This document shows positions 33,801 to 42,213 of a stretch of DNA of 64,000 bases, one piece after another. Within the stretch, counting starts at the first letter, position 1; each line of letters opens with the position of its first letter. Source of the stretch: CAYNFR01 sp964616755 (lineage in GTDB: Bacteria; Bacteroidota; Bacteroidia; Chitinophagales; Saprospiraceae). Where the stretch lies: the NCBI GenBank assembly GCA_964616755.1, contig CAZTSI010000004.1:62001-126000 (forward strand), written 5' to 3'. The translations under genes were made by a program, and so were the position numbers. A model generated the notes under the pieces. The model worked only from the letters and a program-made list of their open reading frames with translations. It did not search any database and was not told the origin of the DNA.

Positions 33801-34817
33801 ATTGGGGGCAGACTATCTGATATTACAGGATGCTTCGATCTTTCAAACCCAATAATAGTAGAACGCCTTATAGGTGCAGAATGCCTAGATGCTTGTGATG
33901 CTGATGGTGGTTCAATAATCCTAGCAAGTGGGGGGGCGACAATATCCCAATGCGTTGGAGAGGTTCTCTTTTCAGTGCGTCATATTTCTAGCTCTTCTTT
34001 AGTGTATTATTATATTATTATTGACGACAGTGGGCTTATCGTCCAGGTATTTAAGGCTCAAGATGGCAATACACTTTTGATACCTAACTTGGCTTCTGGG
34101 CAATACACTTTATATGGTTGGAGTGCAGACAGTCAAAGCGCGCCAGTTGTTGGAGCTTTATTTACTGCACTGACATCCGACACATGTGGTGAGCTTTCTT
34201 CTAGTAACGTGGCCATAACAATATTAACTACCTTAGAGTGTAGCGAAACTTGCCATGCACCGAGAAATGTCAGAGTAAGATCAACTGGTGAATTTTCTAA
34301 TCTGTCTTGGGAAAAAGTTGAAGGGGCTACTTCTTATCAAATCGTTGTTACTTCTGCAGAAAATGGTAAGACTTTTACAGTGCCAGTAAGGAGTCGTTCG
34401 GTGCGCATCAATAGCCGAAAGGCTCTTTTTGTTAAAGTGAGAGCCGTATGTGAAGGGGGCAGTTTATCAGAATTTAGCCAAGAGATATCTGTTGGCAATG
34501 TTTCAAATGTAGGGCTTTTTGCCTCCTCGAGATCAGCAGATGTTCAAGTAATAGAAGATGAAATTGAAACAACCTTCATGACTGTTTATCCTAATCCCGT
34601 GAGTTCGGTTCTTAATGTTTCTATTTCAAGACTTTCAACAAATGCTCAACTAAGCGTTTACGATATGTTAGGCGCGCTGCGTCTACGTCAAAATGTTGCG
34701 AGCGGACAAGAATATCTTCAATTGAATATTGATAATCTTGCAAACGGCATTTATCATCTTCAGCTAAGTTCTTCGGCTGAAATGTTAGATCAAAAGAAGG
34801 TCATTAAAACGCAATAA
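30858..34817 (+). CDS. Large DUF4331 protein with T9SS sorting domain
   Basis: 1319 residues. Signal peptide (SFGIVLQLLLLGNLTA), DUF4331 domain at about 27-565 starting SSHREAPLISNDPLADNVD and close to the preceding protein throughout. Residues of about 590-890 look like a beta-propeller (VGVYNIDADNDISMSSFDI, IVYDETNDVLYQLSR, IGFDQDRNMLYVAERA). Two repeats then begin at ICTVAGGNLTTISGGTF and CDADGGSIILASGGATIS. A fibronectin III-like domain (NVRVRSTGEFSNLSWEKV) follows, and the C-terminus is a type A sorting domain (VYPNPVSSVLNVSIS, LANGIYHLQLSS, then a final KVIKTQ). It should be exported by T9SS, anchored on the surface and processed by PorU. It follows its paralogue by 18 bp and ends at a terminator. 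Confidence 0.87.
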   Translation: MKKIHFSKLWSFGIVLQLLLLGNLTASSHREAPLISNDPLADNVDLYAFKSPDNPNTITIIATYVPLQLPHGGPNYYNFGENVRYEIHVDNDASMHGDEITYRFTFNIENEDPTTFFNIRLSKQNQKATYKLERSIDGGKSFQTIVERGGVPPNNIGPRSIESGVGLNTDYATLFKNAITQASTGEMVFAGPTDDPFFVDLGGIFDLGDAPRQSGKAVDGLACYNVHSIAIQIPISTLLKSGAAAQPQNILDSDYVIGVWASASRPAIRTLSKSADPIYSGDWVQVSRLGMPLTNEAVIPIGDKDYWNSITPYDEIAETTMDQYFFNPELALYMDDDLFGGAVPAFAPLRIQKSSLGAFDFTNGADGLFGLKGNPALAGTALDDAVFGTLLLPGPGMPRSVDLWPAFHTGVPNVIPYQLATGKNGNPLAVGKPFVNNFLPNGGDMLRLNMAVPLTPRDDANFSSLGLIQAAAIGLTVAPFNTNADLEFLPNMDGFPNGRRLEDDVTRIELQAVSGVVLAAVGLWYDDFIPQTSASPVTQHLLNVLSYSTGVEKNDKEFTTTFPYLAMPHGGTGSCSGELIENNAEQGETVAQMFVSSNLQTKVGVYNIDADNDISMSSFDIFDRDADGIVYDETNDVLYQLSRSANVINAYSGVNASLKNGSIPSLTATSSADFTNGREIAMSNGKLVVTQDASESNGNQNKLFVYDASPTNIILEKSHNVDINLWGVHLTGSTLYAVVDNSNRIAIYNDFFDRTTGAIAPDKTVSIEALVRTHGLFYDADADIMFLTDVGDAASATDGAVVIVKSFLSVIQDDMVDLSEQVRISGPNSSLGNPVDIGFDQDRNMLYVAERASKGGQVLGFSASLGNGDATPSYISAFAGASAIFVSGNQDKEKICTVAGGNLTTISGGTFVSICAGDGISDAFNLNLMNNLGDKRAWIITDANDNILGLPASGPFDLEGAGNGNYKIYNISYRSDAFLPSIGGRLSDITGCFDLSNPIIVERLIGAECLDACDADGGSIILASGGATISQCVGEVLFSVRHISSSSLVYYYIIIDDSGLIVQVFKAQDGNTLLIPNLASGQYTLYGWSADSQSAPVVGALFTALTSDTCGELSSSNVAITILTTLECSETCHAPRNVRVRSTGEFSNLSWEKVEGATSYQIVVTSAENGKTFTVPVRSRSVRINSRKALFVKVRAVCEGGSLSEFSQEISVGNVSNVGLFASSRSADVQVIEDEIETTFMTVYPNPVSSVLNVSISRLSTNAQLSVYDMLGALRLRQNVASGQEYLQLNIDNLANGIYHLQLSSSAEMLDQKKVIKTQ

Positions 34818-34846
34818 TATTTTAATCATTTGTAATAACGTTTCAC

Positions 34847-34886
34847 ATAGGTCATCCAAAAGGTGGGTGGCCTATTTTTTTTTTTT
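34847..34886 (+). terminator. Rho-independent terminator after the DUF4331 genes
   Basis: An 11-bp stem, ATAGGTCATCC pairing with GGGTGGCCTAT (two G-U pairs), loop of 7 nt, then a run of twelve T. The next 240 bp up to leuS are AT-rich and show no gene. Confidence 0.85.
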
Positions 34887-35124
34887 GAAAAAAGGTAGAG
34901 ATATCTTTTCTTTATTAATTTTTCATTAATGATTTATTCAACATTAAATGTCAAGAGTAAAATTTGGGGTGAAATGAAATACTAATTATAATGTTTATGA
35001 ATCAAGTAATTAAATGTCAATGAGAAATGTCATTTTAAAAATTCAGAAAAGTAAAGAGATGAATAACACTTCTATATCTACATGTGCTTTTAGTAAAAGT
35101 TTATTTTTTATATTTAGGCATCGA

Positions 35125-37971
35125 CTAAAGTACAATATTAATCATTCGCCCAGGCACGACGATCACCTTTTTTGGTGGAGTGCCTTCGAGCCATTTTTGC
35201 ACATAATCTAGTTGCATGACAGCAGTCTCCAATTCCTTTAGGCTTGTATTGGCATCAAATTCTTGTAAACCTCGTTTTTTGCCATTAATACAAATGGGGT
35301 AGGATACCGTATCTTCAATTAAGTATGTTTCAATAGCAGATGGATATTCTGCCAAATGAACAGTGTTATCATTACCCAAAATAGACCATATCTCTTCGGA
35401 TAAAAACGGTGCAAATGGGGCGATAAGTCTAACGAGATTATCAAGAACTTCTCTCTTGTTGCATTCAATTTTTCGAAGTTCGTTGACGCAAATCATCATT
35501 GCACTGACGCAAGTATTGTATGAAAAGCTTTCAATTCCCTCGTTTACTTTTTTAATGGCCGTATGAAGTATTTTATATTCTTCTTTGGTAGGCACAATAT
35601 CTGATATTACTATCTCCTCTTGATTATAAAACAGGTCAACAAATTTTCTTAAAAATTTGCTCACCCCATCAATTCCATTAGTATCCCAAGGTTTAGCTTG
35701 CTCTATTGGGCCTAAGAACATTTCATACATTCTAAAACAATCGGTGCCATAACGTGCCGTTACAACTTCTGGATTAATAACATTAAACAATGACTTTGAC
35801 ATTTTGCCAACTTCGGAGTGAGTGTAAAACTTAAAATCCTCTTTCTTACCTTTCACGTCACCAAAATGAAAAGTAGCATCTTTCGTTATAAATTTCGCCT
35901 TCTTGTAGCTAGGACTCCAGTCAAGAAACGCCTTTAGGTTCTCTACAGTCAGGTGAGACTCTGGGCTGCCGTAACGGGTTACAAAATCAATATGAACGGA
36001 AATGCGCGCAAATCGATTGGTTTCATTTTCTTCTACCATATCTGCGGAATAGAAAACTCGCTCATGCTCAGGACTTTCTTTATCCAAATAGATCGACTCG
36101 ACGATACCTTGAATCATCCCCTGATTAATCAATTTCTTAAAGGGCTCTTCTGTCTGCGTAATGCCAATATCTTTAAGAAATTTGTGCCAAAACCTGGCGT
36201 ACAATAAATGCGCTACAGCATGTTCTGCACCGCCTATGTACAGATCAACGTCTTGCCAATATTTTAAAGCCTTTTCGCCTGCCAACTCTTTATCGTTGTG
36301 TGGATCCATATAGCGAAGATAATACCACGACGATCCAGCAACAGCGGGCATGGTATCCGTTTCGCGTCGATGACCATTATCCATGTGCACCCAGTCCATT
36401 AGGCGAGCTAGGGGTGAGCTTCCATCTTTAGCGGGATGAAAATTTTCAGTATCAGGAAGGACTAATGGCAATTGATCAAGGGGCAATACATGCGCAATGT
36501 CTTCCGTATCATAATATACTGGAAAAGGCTCGCCCCAATAGCGCTGTCGACTAAAGCCGGCATCTCGCATTTTATAATTGGAGACCGCCTCACCGATACC
36601 CATTTTTTCGATCTTTTGGCTAGCAGCGGCAATCGCCTCAGGCACTTCCATTCCATTGAGGAAATCCGAATTTATAAGGACCCCCAATTTGTCGTGCAGT
36701 GTAGCATGTGGATATTTACTTTTGTCAACTACCGCAATTATCTTGAGACCAAACTTAGTTGCAAAGGCTAAGTCTCGTTCGTCATCGCTTGGTACAGCCA
36801 TTATAGCTCCAGTGCCGTAGTCCTTTAAAACATATTCTCCAATCCAAATAGGAATAGGCTCTTTGGTGAAGGGGTTGACGGCATAGGCTCCTATAAACTC
36901 TCCGGTGACTTGCTTTTCAGCCATACGGTCTACTTCGCTTTTAGAGGCGACGTAGTCAATATATTCTTGTACTTTTTGCGCTTGTGCAGGGGTAGTGAGC
37001 TTAGCTACAAGTTCGTGTTCGGGTGCCAAGACCATATAGGTGGCCCCAAAAATGGTATCAGGACGAGTAGTAAATATTTCAATAGACTCAGATGAATTTT
37101 CTACAGCAAAATATATACTCGCTCCCTCTGAGCGCCCAATCCAATTGGACTGCATAGCTTTTAGAGAATTAGACCAATCCAATGTTTCTAGACCATTCAA
37201 TAGCCGATCAGCGTAGGCAGTTATTCGCAAATACCATTGCGACATGGCTTTTTGGACTACAGGAAACCCACCGCGTTCTGTGACACCATCTTTGATTTGA
37301 TCATTTGCTAATACAGTTCCCAACTCCTCACACCAATTGACATAGCCAATTTTCTTGTAGGACAGTCTATAGTTCATAAGGACATCTTCACGTTCTTTGC
37401 GACTCCACTTTTTCCAATCTTCGGAAGAAAAGCTTTCTTTTTGTGCATTGGCGACATGCAGCCCAGTATTGCCCTGTGCTTCAAAGTGCGCCACCAAAAG
37501 ATTTATGGGTAATGCCTTTTCTAATTTTTTGTCATAATAATGTTCAAATAGTAAGGTGAAGATATACTGAGTCCATTTGTAATATTTAGGGTCACAAGTA
37601 CTTACTTCTCGACTCCAATCGTATGAAAAACCAAGGCTTTTGAGCTGTTCTCGATATCGCGCCATGTTTTTTTGAGTTGAGATATTCGGATGAATACCTG
37701 TCTTTAGCGCATACTCTTCGGCTGGAAGACCAAACGCATCAAATCCCATAGGATGAAGCACGTTGAATCCTTGCATTCTTTTGCGACGAGCAAAAATATC
37801 AGAAGCAATATAACCTAAAGGATGACCAACATGCAGCCCTGCACCAGAAGGATATGGAAACATGTCTAGGACATAGTATTTGGGTCGATCAGATTCATTT
37901 GAGACTTGGTAAATATTGTGTTCGTCCCAGTAGTTTTGCCACTTGGATTCGATTTGTTGATAATCGATCAT
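35125..37971 (-). CDS. leuS: Leucyl-tRNA synthetase
   Basis: 948 residues, the usual size of bacterial LeuRS with the longer Bacteroidota insertion. Class I signatures: PYPSGAGLHVGHPLGY near residue 38-53 (HIGH motif) and GKMSKSLFNVINPE near residue 725 (KMSKS motif). The editing domain includes FTTRPDTIFGATYMVLAPE and AVPSDDERD. The insert before KMSKS (FHFGDVKGKKEDFKFYTH) is typical of the phylum. It charges tRNA-Leu. It follows the YheT-like gene by 15 bp on the same strand. Confidence 0.96.
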   Translation of the reverse strand: MIDYQQIESKWQNYWDEHNIYQVSNESDRPKYYVLDMFPYPSGAGLHVGHPLGYIASDIFARRKRMQGFNVLHPMGFDAFGLPAEEYALKTGIHPNISTQKNMARYREQLKSLGFSYDWSREVSTCDPKYYKWTQYIFTLLFEHYYDKKLEKALPINLLVAHFEAQGNTGLHVANAQKESFSSEDWKKWSRKEREDVLMNYRLSYKKIGYVNWCEELGTVLANDQIKDGVTERGGFPVVQKAMSQWYLRITAYADRLLNGLETLDWSNSLKAMQSNWIGRSEGASIYFAVENSSESIEIFTTRPDTIFGATYMVLAPEHELVAKLTTPAQAQKVQEYIDYVASKSEVDRMAEKQVTGEFIGAYAVNPFTKEPIPIWIGEYVLKDYGTGAIMAVPSDDERDLAFATKFGLKIIAVVDKSKYPHATLHDKLGVLINSDFLNGMEVPEAIAAASQKIEKMGIGEAVSNYKMRDAGFSRQRYWGEPFPVYYDTEDIAHVLPLDQLPLVLPDTENFHPAKDGSSPLARLMDWVHMDNGHRRETDTMPAVAGSSWYYLRYMDPHNDKELAGEKALKYWQDVDLYIGGAEHAVAHLLYARFWHKFLKDIGITQTEEPFKKLINQGMIQGIVESIYLDKESPEHERVFYSADMVEENETNRFARISVHIDFVTRYGSPESHLTVENLKAFLDWSPSYKKAKFITKDATFHFGDVKGKKEDFKFYTHSEVGKMSKSLFNVINPEVVTARYGTDCFRMYEMFLGPIEQAKPWDTNGIDGVSKFLRKFVDLFYNQEEIVISDIVPTKEEYKILHTAIKKVNEGIESFSYNTCVSAMMICVNELRKIECNKREVLDNLVRLIAPFAPFLSEEIWSILGNDNTVHLAEYPSAIETYLIEDTVSYPICINGKKRGLQEFDANTSLKELETAVMQLDYVQKWLEGTPPKKVIVVPGRMINIVL

Positions 37972-37986
37972 AATCGAAAGTTGAGC

Positions 37987-38946
37987 TTAGATATTAGCAT
38001 TAATGTAATCCAAGGTATATTGGCAGATCCAATTGCGAGATCGACTGTTTTCAGTAAATCCTACATGTCCACCATGCCTTGGCAGGCACAAAGATAAAAT
38101 TTCAGACTTCTCCGCCACCTCATCAGGATAACAGAGTTTGCCTAAAAAGGGATCATCAATAGCATTGACAATCAGACTGGGTCGCAAAAGACTATGAAGC
38201 CATTGAATTGATTGATTACAGGCATAATAATGTTCGGCACTTTGATATCCGAACAATGGTGCAGTATAGTATTCATCAAAATTGTAAAGCGTATTAATAA
38301 CGGAGTCCGAATATACCGTAATTGCGTTTGGAAACTGCTGAGCCTTTCTCTTGATTTTGGCCTTGAGACTTCGAAGAAATCTGGTTTGATATATGAAGTT
38401 TTCCTTTTTAAGCAAGGTTTTTGATGCGTCTGAAAGATGCACGGGTACTGAGATAGCAATACCATGTGTAAGCTTTTGCGAAATAGGATGCACCCCTTCT
38501 CCTAAATATTTTAGGGTTAAATTACCTCCGAGACTAAAGCCTATTAGTACGATCTGCTCGTATTGTCTAGCCAGTAACTGTACGACTAAATGGAGATCGT
38601 CTGTCAGACCACTATTATACGAACGAACATTTAAATTATCTTCGCCACTGCAACCGCGATAATTCATCCCGACAATATCCCAGCCTTGGAGCTTATAAAA
38701 TTGCGAAAAAACGCGAATATAACTGGATTGACTACTGCCTTCCAATCCATGACACAACAAAACGACTTTGTCGGAACCAATCCTGATATAGTCAAGATCT
38801 AAAAAATCAGCGTCAGGTGTTTGTATCCGCTCTCTTTGATAGGTCAATTGAGGACTTCTCAAAAGAGAATTAGAAACGATCGTATTGAAATGACCATTTC
38901 TGTACCAACCTTTAGGTCGATAATTATTGGGGTAGAGAACAGGCAT
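37987..38946 (-). CDS. YheT family alpha/beta hydrolase
   Basis: 319 residues. Opens with YRPKGWYRNGHFNTIVS, the YheT/ABHD1-3 start. Oxyanion region VVLLCHGLEGSSQSSYIR, NYRGCSGEDN, nucleophile in LIGFSLGGNLTLKYLG near residue 145, Asp in AIDDPFLG and His in PRHGGHVGFTE. Cytoplasmic esterase or lipase-like, substrate unknown. It lies between the glycerophosphodiesterase and leuS genes with gaps of 3 and 15 bp, thus one minus-strand operon. Confidence 0.88.
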   Translation of the reverse strand: MPVLYPNNYRPKGWYRNGHFNTIVSNSLLRSPQLTYQRERIQTPDADFLDLDYIRIGSDKVVLLCHGLEGSSQSSYIRVFSQFYKLQGWDIVGMNYRGCSGEDNLNVRSYNSGLTDDLHLVVQLLARQYEQIVLIGFSLGGNLTLKYLGEGVHPISQKLTHGIAISVPVHLSDASKTLLKKENFIYQTRFLRSLKAKIKRKAQQFPNAITVYSDSVINTLYNFDEYYTAPLFGYQSAEHYYACNQSIQWLHSLLRPSLIVNAIDDPFLGKLCYPDEVAEKSEILSLCLPRHGGHVGFTENSRSRNWICQYTLDYINANI

Positions 38947-38949
38947 AAC

Positions 38950-39861
38950 TTATTTGGCGAGAAGTTCTACTATGCGATTAGGATAATCTGAGATTATTCC
39001 ATCTACTTGAAGGTCGAGCATGGATTGTATATCAACATATTCATTGACTGTCCAAGGAATTAATTTCATTTCATTTGCTTTGCAATAATCGATTAATTCT
39101 TGAGTAACTAGTTTAAAATAGCAGCTATAAATCGCAGGTATAAAGCCTAACTTTTCAATATTTTGCCGGTAGTCCAGTTCATGTTCGATAAGTAAAGCTA
39201 ATGGTATACTTGGGTCTTTGGAGTGTACAAGCTTCAAACTCTCTAAATCAAACGATTGTATGATGAATTTCTCTTTGACCCCAGACTGGTTAACTACCTC
39301 AAGCACCAAGTCAGCGAATGATTCGGCGTCCGGATGAAAAATCGTGTCGAACATTGGAGAGCGCTTGATTTCAATGTTAAAATAAGGTATTGGAGAGGTG
39401 TTTTTTGTGGCATAAACCTTTGCCAATTCGATTACTTCCTTCAATAATGGTCGATAAGCTTTGCGATTCTCTCGTTCGGGAAATCTGGGATCTGGTTTGC
39501 TTCCGACATCATACATCCTTATAGAATCATAGTCCATACGATACATGTTAAACTCTGTTTCAGATTCCTTGGGTATTTCTTGGCCATCGGGTTGGAGACT
39601 GATGGCGGATCTAAAATACGGCTCATGAGACACGATGACCTGATGATCCTTGCTAATTGCTAAATCTAATTCTAAAGTGGTGACCCCAAGTTCAAGTGCT
39701 TTTTGAAATGCATCAAGGGTATTCTCTGGCATCAGCCCGCGACACCCTCTATGACCTTGTATGTCTAATAATTCGTGAGTTTTCATTTGTTGACAAGATG
39801 CTAGACAAGCAAACTGTACTAAAGCAATGCTCATTGCAATAATTGCAGCGAATTGGTTCAT
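38950..39861 (-). CDS. Glycerophosphodiester phosphodiesterase, lipoprotein
   Basis: About 303 residues from ATG 39861, which gives a lipoprotein signal (IAMSIALVQFACLASC); the frame is open to 39885. GDPD motifs: DIQGHRGCRGLMPENTLDAF (catalytic His, Arg and Glu-Asn), LELDLAISKDHQVIVSHEP (metal ligands Glu and Asp, catalytic His), and near the C-terminus PWTVNEYVDIQSMLD with DGIISDYPNR. It hydrolyses glycerophosphodiesters to glycerol 3-phosphate and an alcohol, here anchored in the envelope. It starts 7 bp after the beta-barrel gene upstream. Confidence 0.9.
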   Translation of the reverse strand: MNQFAAIIAMSIALVQFACLASCQQMKTHELLDIQGHRGCRGLMPENTLDAFQKALELGVTTLELDLAISKDHQVIVSHEPYFRSAISLQPDGQEIPKESETEFNMYRMDYDSIRMYDVGSKPDPRFPERENRKAYRPLLKEVIELAKVYATKNTSPIPYFNIEIKRSPMFDTIFHPDAESFADLVLEVVNQSGVKEKFIIQSFDLESLKLVHSKDPSIPLALLIEHELDYRQNIEKLGFIPAIYSCYFKLVTQELIDYCKANEMKLIPWTVNEYVDIQSMLDLQVDGIISDYPNRIVELLAK

Positions 39862-39868
39862 TCTAATG

Positions 39869-40333
39869 TTAAAAAAAGATTCCAACAGCTAGCACAAAGT
39901 TGTCTAAACCATCCAATACGAACTTTGGCTCAACGTAGAGTGCTAATTTATCTGTAATTGGCACATTGGCATGAATACCAATATTTAACCCTAAGTCTGT
40001 GTCCGATGTTTTAAATCCATTTACTTCAAATCTCGAGCTTACAATTTGCAAGCCTGTAAAAGGTGATATAATAAAACCGCCCACTTCGCCAATTTTCACA
40101 CCATAATAGTGCACATCTAAATCAACGACAAAGGCGCTGAAACCACTCTTTGGGAAAAAGTAATTGAGTCCCACCTGTCCTGCATATTCATCTGAAAAAG
40201 TATAGTGTAGCTTGCCGCCTATACCTGTCAATTTGTCGTCAAAGTCCCAGCCTATTCCTGCGCCTACCTTAAACTGACTAAAGGCCATAGAGGCAATAAA
40301 TGATAGACATAGGGTGAAAATAATTTTTTTCAT
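39869..40333 (-). CDS. Small outer-membrane beta-barrel protein
   Basis: 154 residues from ATG 40333, chosen because MKKIIFTLCLSFIASMAFSQ is a complete signal peptide; the frame runs on to 40507, but that extension looks non-coding. The mature part (FKVGAGIGWDFDDKLTG to FVLAVGIFF) is about eight amphipathic strands ending in Phe, as in small outer-membrane barrels of the porin_OmpL/OmpA-like type. Function unknown. CGTATCTTGCC on the minus strand about 25-35 bp upstream is near the -7 consensus. Confidence 0.75.
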   Translation of the reverse strand: MKKIIFTLCLSFIASMAFSQFKVGAGIGWDFDDKLTGIGGKLHYTFSDEYAGQVGLNYFFPKSGFSAFVVDLDVHYYGVKIGEVGGFIISPFTGLQIVSSRFEVNGFKTSDTDLGLNIGIHANVPITDKLALYVEPKFVLDGLDNFVLAVGIFF

Positions 40334-40760
40334 GCTCTCTATTTTGGGTGGCAAGATACGAAAAATCTTCGAAACAGATACATGTGTGGTCAAGAAGAGA
40401 ATGCCGATGCACACAGAAATAAAGGCTAACATAAAGATAAATCTCTGTACGACGAACCCCCGAAAAACGAAACGACATTTATGATTAATCCACATGTGAA
40501 CAGTCATGAATGCTCAAAGCACAAATTAGACAGTAATAGAACACACAAATAATCGTAAAGGGAGGGGAGTAAGATAAAAATACAAACACCTATACGCCCA
40601 ATCAAAGAGAAAATTTGCTCCAAATTTGGCGTATAGGTGCGGATTTATGTCCTAATTAGTGCTTGTTTTATATCCTTTTGGTTCCAATAGAAAAGGCATT
40701 CTTGCGATTTTTTTTCGGATTTATGTAGAATAAATGGCAAGCATTCTAACACAAGCTATT
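40334..40760. other. Intergenic region between two beta-barrel genes
   Basis: 427 bp without a supported gene. It holds the likely promoter of the downstream minus-strand barrel gene near its left end and a long hairpin at 40587-40639. The open frame over 40334-40507 lacks homology that I recognise. Confidence 0.6.
40587..40639 (-). terminator. Long hairpin, probable terminator of the upstream barrel gene
   Basis: A perfect 12-bp inverted repeat, CACCTATACGCC with GGCGTATAGGTG, encloses a second small stem AAATTT/AAATTT around GCTCC. On the minus strand the stem is followed by a T-rich stretch (TTTGTATTTTTA), so it can end the transcript of the barrel gene at 40761-41246. The composite structure is more elaborate than the other terminators in the window. 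Confidence 0.55.
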
Positions 40761-41246
40761 TTATCTATTTAAAACGTATCTAACCGAAAGCGCTCCAAAA
40801 CCTCCTCCAAAACCTGAGCCATAGCCACCTAAAAAGAAGGTAGGTACCCAATCAACGCTAAAATTTAGTGGGGTATTTTCAAGGGTATAACTTAAGCCTA
40901 AATAACCTTGAAGACCAAAAGAAACACTTGAATCGTCAATAAAAGCACTGTCAAAAGACCATAAGAAAACACTTGCACCACCGCCGTAGTACCATTGAAG
41001 ATTCTCTACTTCTCCAATATCCTTATGAATCTGGTAAGCGGCACCTACATTAATCCAAGATCCGACACCCCCGAAATTTCTAAAGCCCACAAAAGCTTCA
41101 GCGGCAGCAGTCTCGTTCAAAAATGTCTTATAAGATACGGATACAGGTGATCCTAAACGAAGTCCAATGGCCGACTTAAAATCTTGCGCCTTCGCAGTCA
41201 AAGAAAAAGCTGTTATAATCAACAGTGTAAATAATGCATTTCTCAT
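40761..41246 (-). CDS. Small outer-membrane beta-barrel protein
   Basis: 161 residues from ATG 41246, giving signal peptide MRNALFTLLIITAFSLTAKA; the frame is open to 41297. The mature protein (FKSAIGLRLGSPVSVSYKTF, then Gly- and aromatic-rich strands such as VDWVPTFFLGGYGSGFGGGF, ending LSVRYVLNR) has the form of an outer-membrane barrel of eight to ten strands. Not clearly similar to the other small barrel nearby beyond the fold. Function unknown. It is divergent from ftsX, with 187 bp between. Confidence 0.75.
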   Translation of the reverse strand: MRNALFTLLIITAFSLTAKAQDFKSAIGLRLGSPVSVSYKTFLNETAAAEAFVGFRNFGGVGSWINVGAAYQIHKDIGEVENLQWYYGGGASVFLWSFDSAFIDDSSVSFGLQGYLGLSYTLENTPLNFSVDWVPTFFLGGYGSGFGGGFGALSVRYVLNR

Positions 41247-41402
41247 AATCTTTTTGGTTTTATTAATAATCCTGCAAATTAAAAAGATCCTTGTCATCTG
41301 ATCCAGAGGTTTTCATCTTTTTTATCAAGCATGGTTAAATTGACTATTTTTAGTGATAATAAACATATGCTCAAGGTGGTGATCATATCTGTTTTTTTAT
41401 AA

Positions 41403-41410
41403 TACCTTTG
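41403..41410 (+). promoter_or_regulatory. Candidate -7 box (TACCTTTG) of the ftsX operon
   Basis: TACCTTTG followed by C matches the Bacteroidota -7 consensus. Transcription would begin near 41414, giving a 20-nt leader to the GTG start of ftsX at 41434. Confidence 0.55.
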
Positions 41411-41433
41411 CAAAGCTATCATGATGGATTGCT

Positions 41434-42213
41434 GTGAGAAAAACCGTGTACCTTCTATTTTATTCTATACTAATGGGCTTTTTGGCACATTTGCTAGCTC
41501 AGCAACTGGCAGTGGCTGAGGCGCATAAACCATTAGGGGGGCTCGCTATTATTATCCCAGATGGTCTAAGCATCAATACGGAGCGAGATGTTATGGAGGC
41601 CGCAGAACAAGTCTTGGAAGCAGATATTAAGAACGTCACTCGCTACAACAAAAAGCATCAGATGGACGTAGTGTCCCATGCTACAGGAATAAAAAAAGCA
41701 GATGTGCTCGCAGATGTGCAAGATTTCGTCTATATCGAATATTCTGCGCAGCCCGAGCGATTAGTTGAATTAAAACGTAAACTCTTGGTAATAAGTGGCT
41801 TGATAGAGATTGATGTTATCCCGCCTAGGCAAAACACAAATGTTCAAGGGCAATTTCATACTTCGGCAATTATAGGATTGATTTTGTTGTTGTTCTGTGT
41901 GATGTTGGCAGCCTTGTTTTCTTCAGGTGAAAGTAAAAACTTGCATCTTCAGCTAATTGCAGGAGCTAGCTTCGCTTCTTTATCGACCATGATTTATAAA
42001 CGTTATGCTGAGAGAGCTATTAAGCTTTTTTTGTTGGCTATGGCTTGTTTATTATTGATTTGGCTACTTCAAGCAAGTTTCTCGTTTATTGATCAATTCA
42101 ATGAAGTGTTAATAGGGGCAAGCGCTATACTTTTAGGCATTTTAATCGTTACAATCATTTGTGCTTTTTGGGAGCGCAACCAATTTTTTAATCAAACACA
42201 ATTAAAAAAGTGA
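41434..42213 (+). CDS. ftsX: FtsX-like cell division permease
   Basis: 259 residues, GTG start, with a likely -7 box 24 bp upstream. Four membrane segments: YLLFYSILMGFLAHLLA, then a periplasmic domain of about 110 residues, IIGLILLLFCVMLAALF, KLFLLAMACLLLIWLL and LIGASAILLGILIVTIIC. This is the FtsX topology; with FtsE it activates peptidoglycan hydrolases at the septum. The call rests largely on topology and on the Bacteroidota order ftsX-DUF3098-uppP-truB, since the permease domain is divergent (LIAGASFASLSTMIYKRYA in place of the usual GAxxxFIRRPF-like stretch). The stop overlaps the next start (GTGA). Confidence 0.78.
   Translation: MRKTVYLLFYSILMGFLAHLLAQQLAVAEAHKPLGGLAIIIPDGLSINTERDVMEAAEQVLEADIKNVTRYNKKHQMDVVSHATGIKKADVLADVQDFVYIEYSAQPERLVELKRKLLVISGLIEIDVIPPRQNTNVQGQFHTSAIIGLILLLFCVMLAALFSSGESKNLHLQLIAGASFASLSTMIYKRYAERAIKLFLLAMACLLLIWLLQASFSFIDQFNEVLIGASAILLGILIVTIICAFWERNQFFNQTQLKK

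Noticed and set aside
40334..40507. 58-codon N-terminal extension of the small barrel protein
   Set aside because: The signal peptide starts at 40333, and the extension covers a likely promoter.
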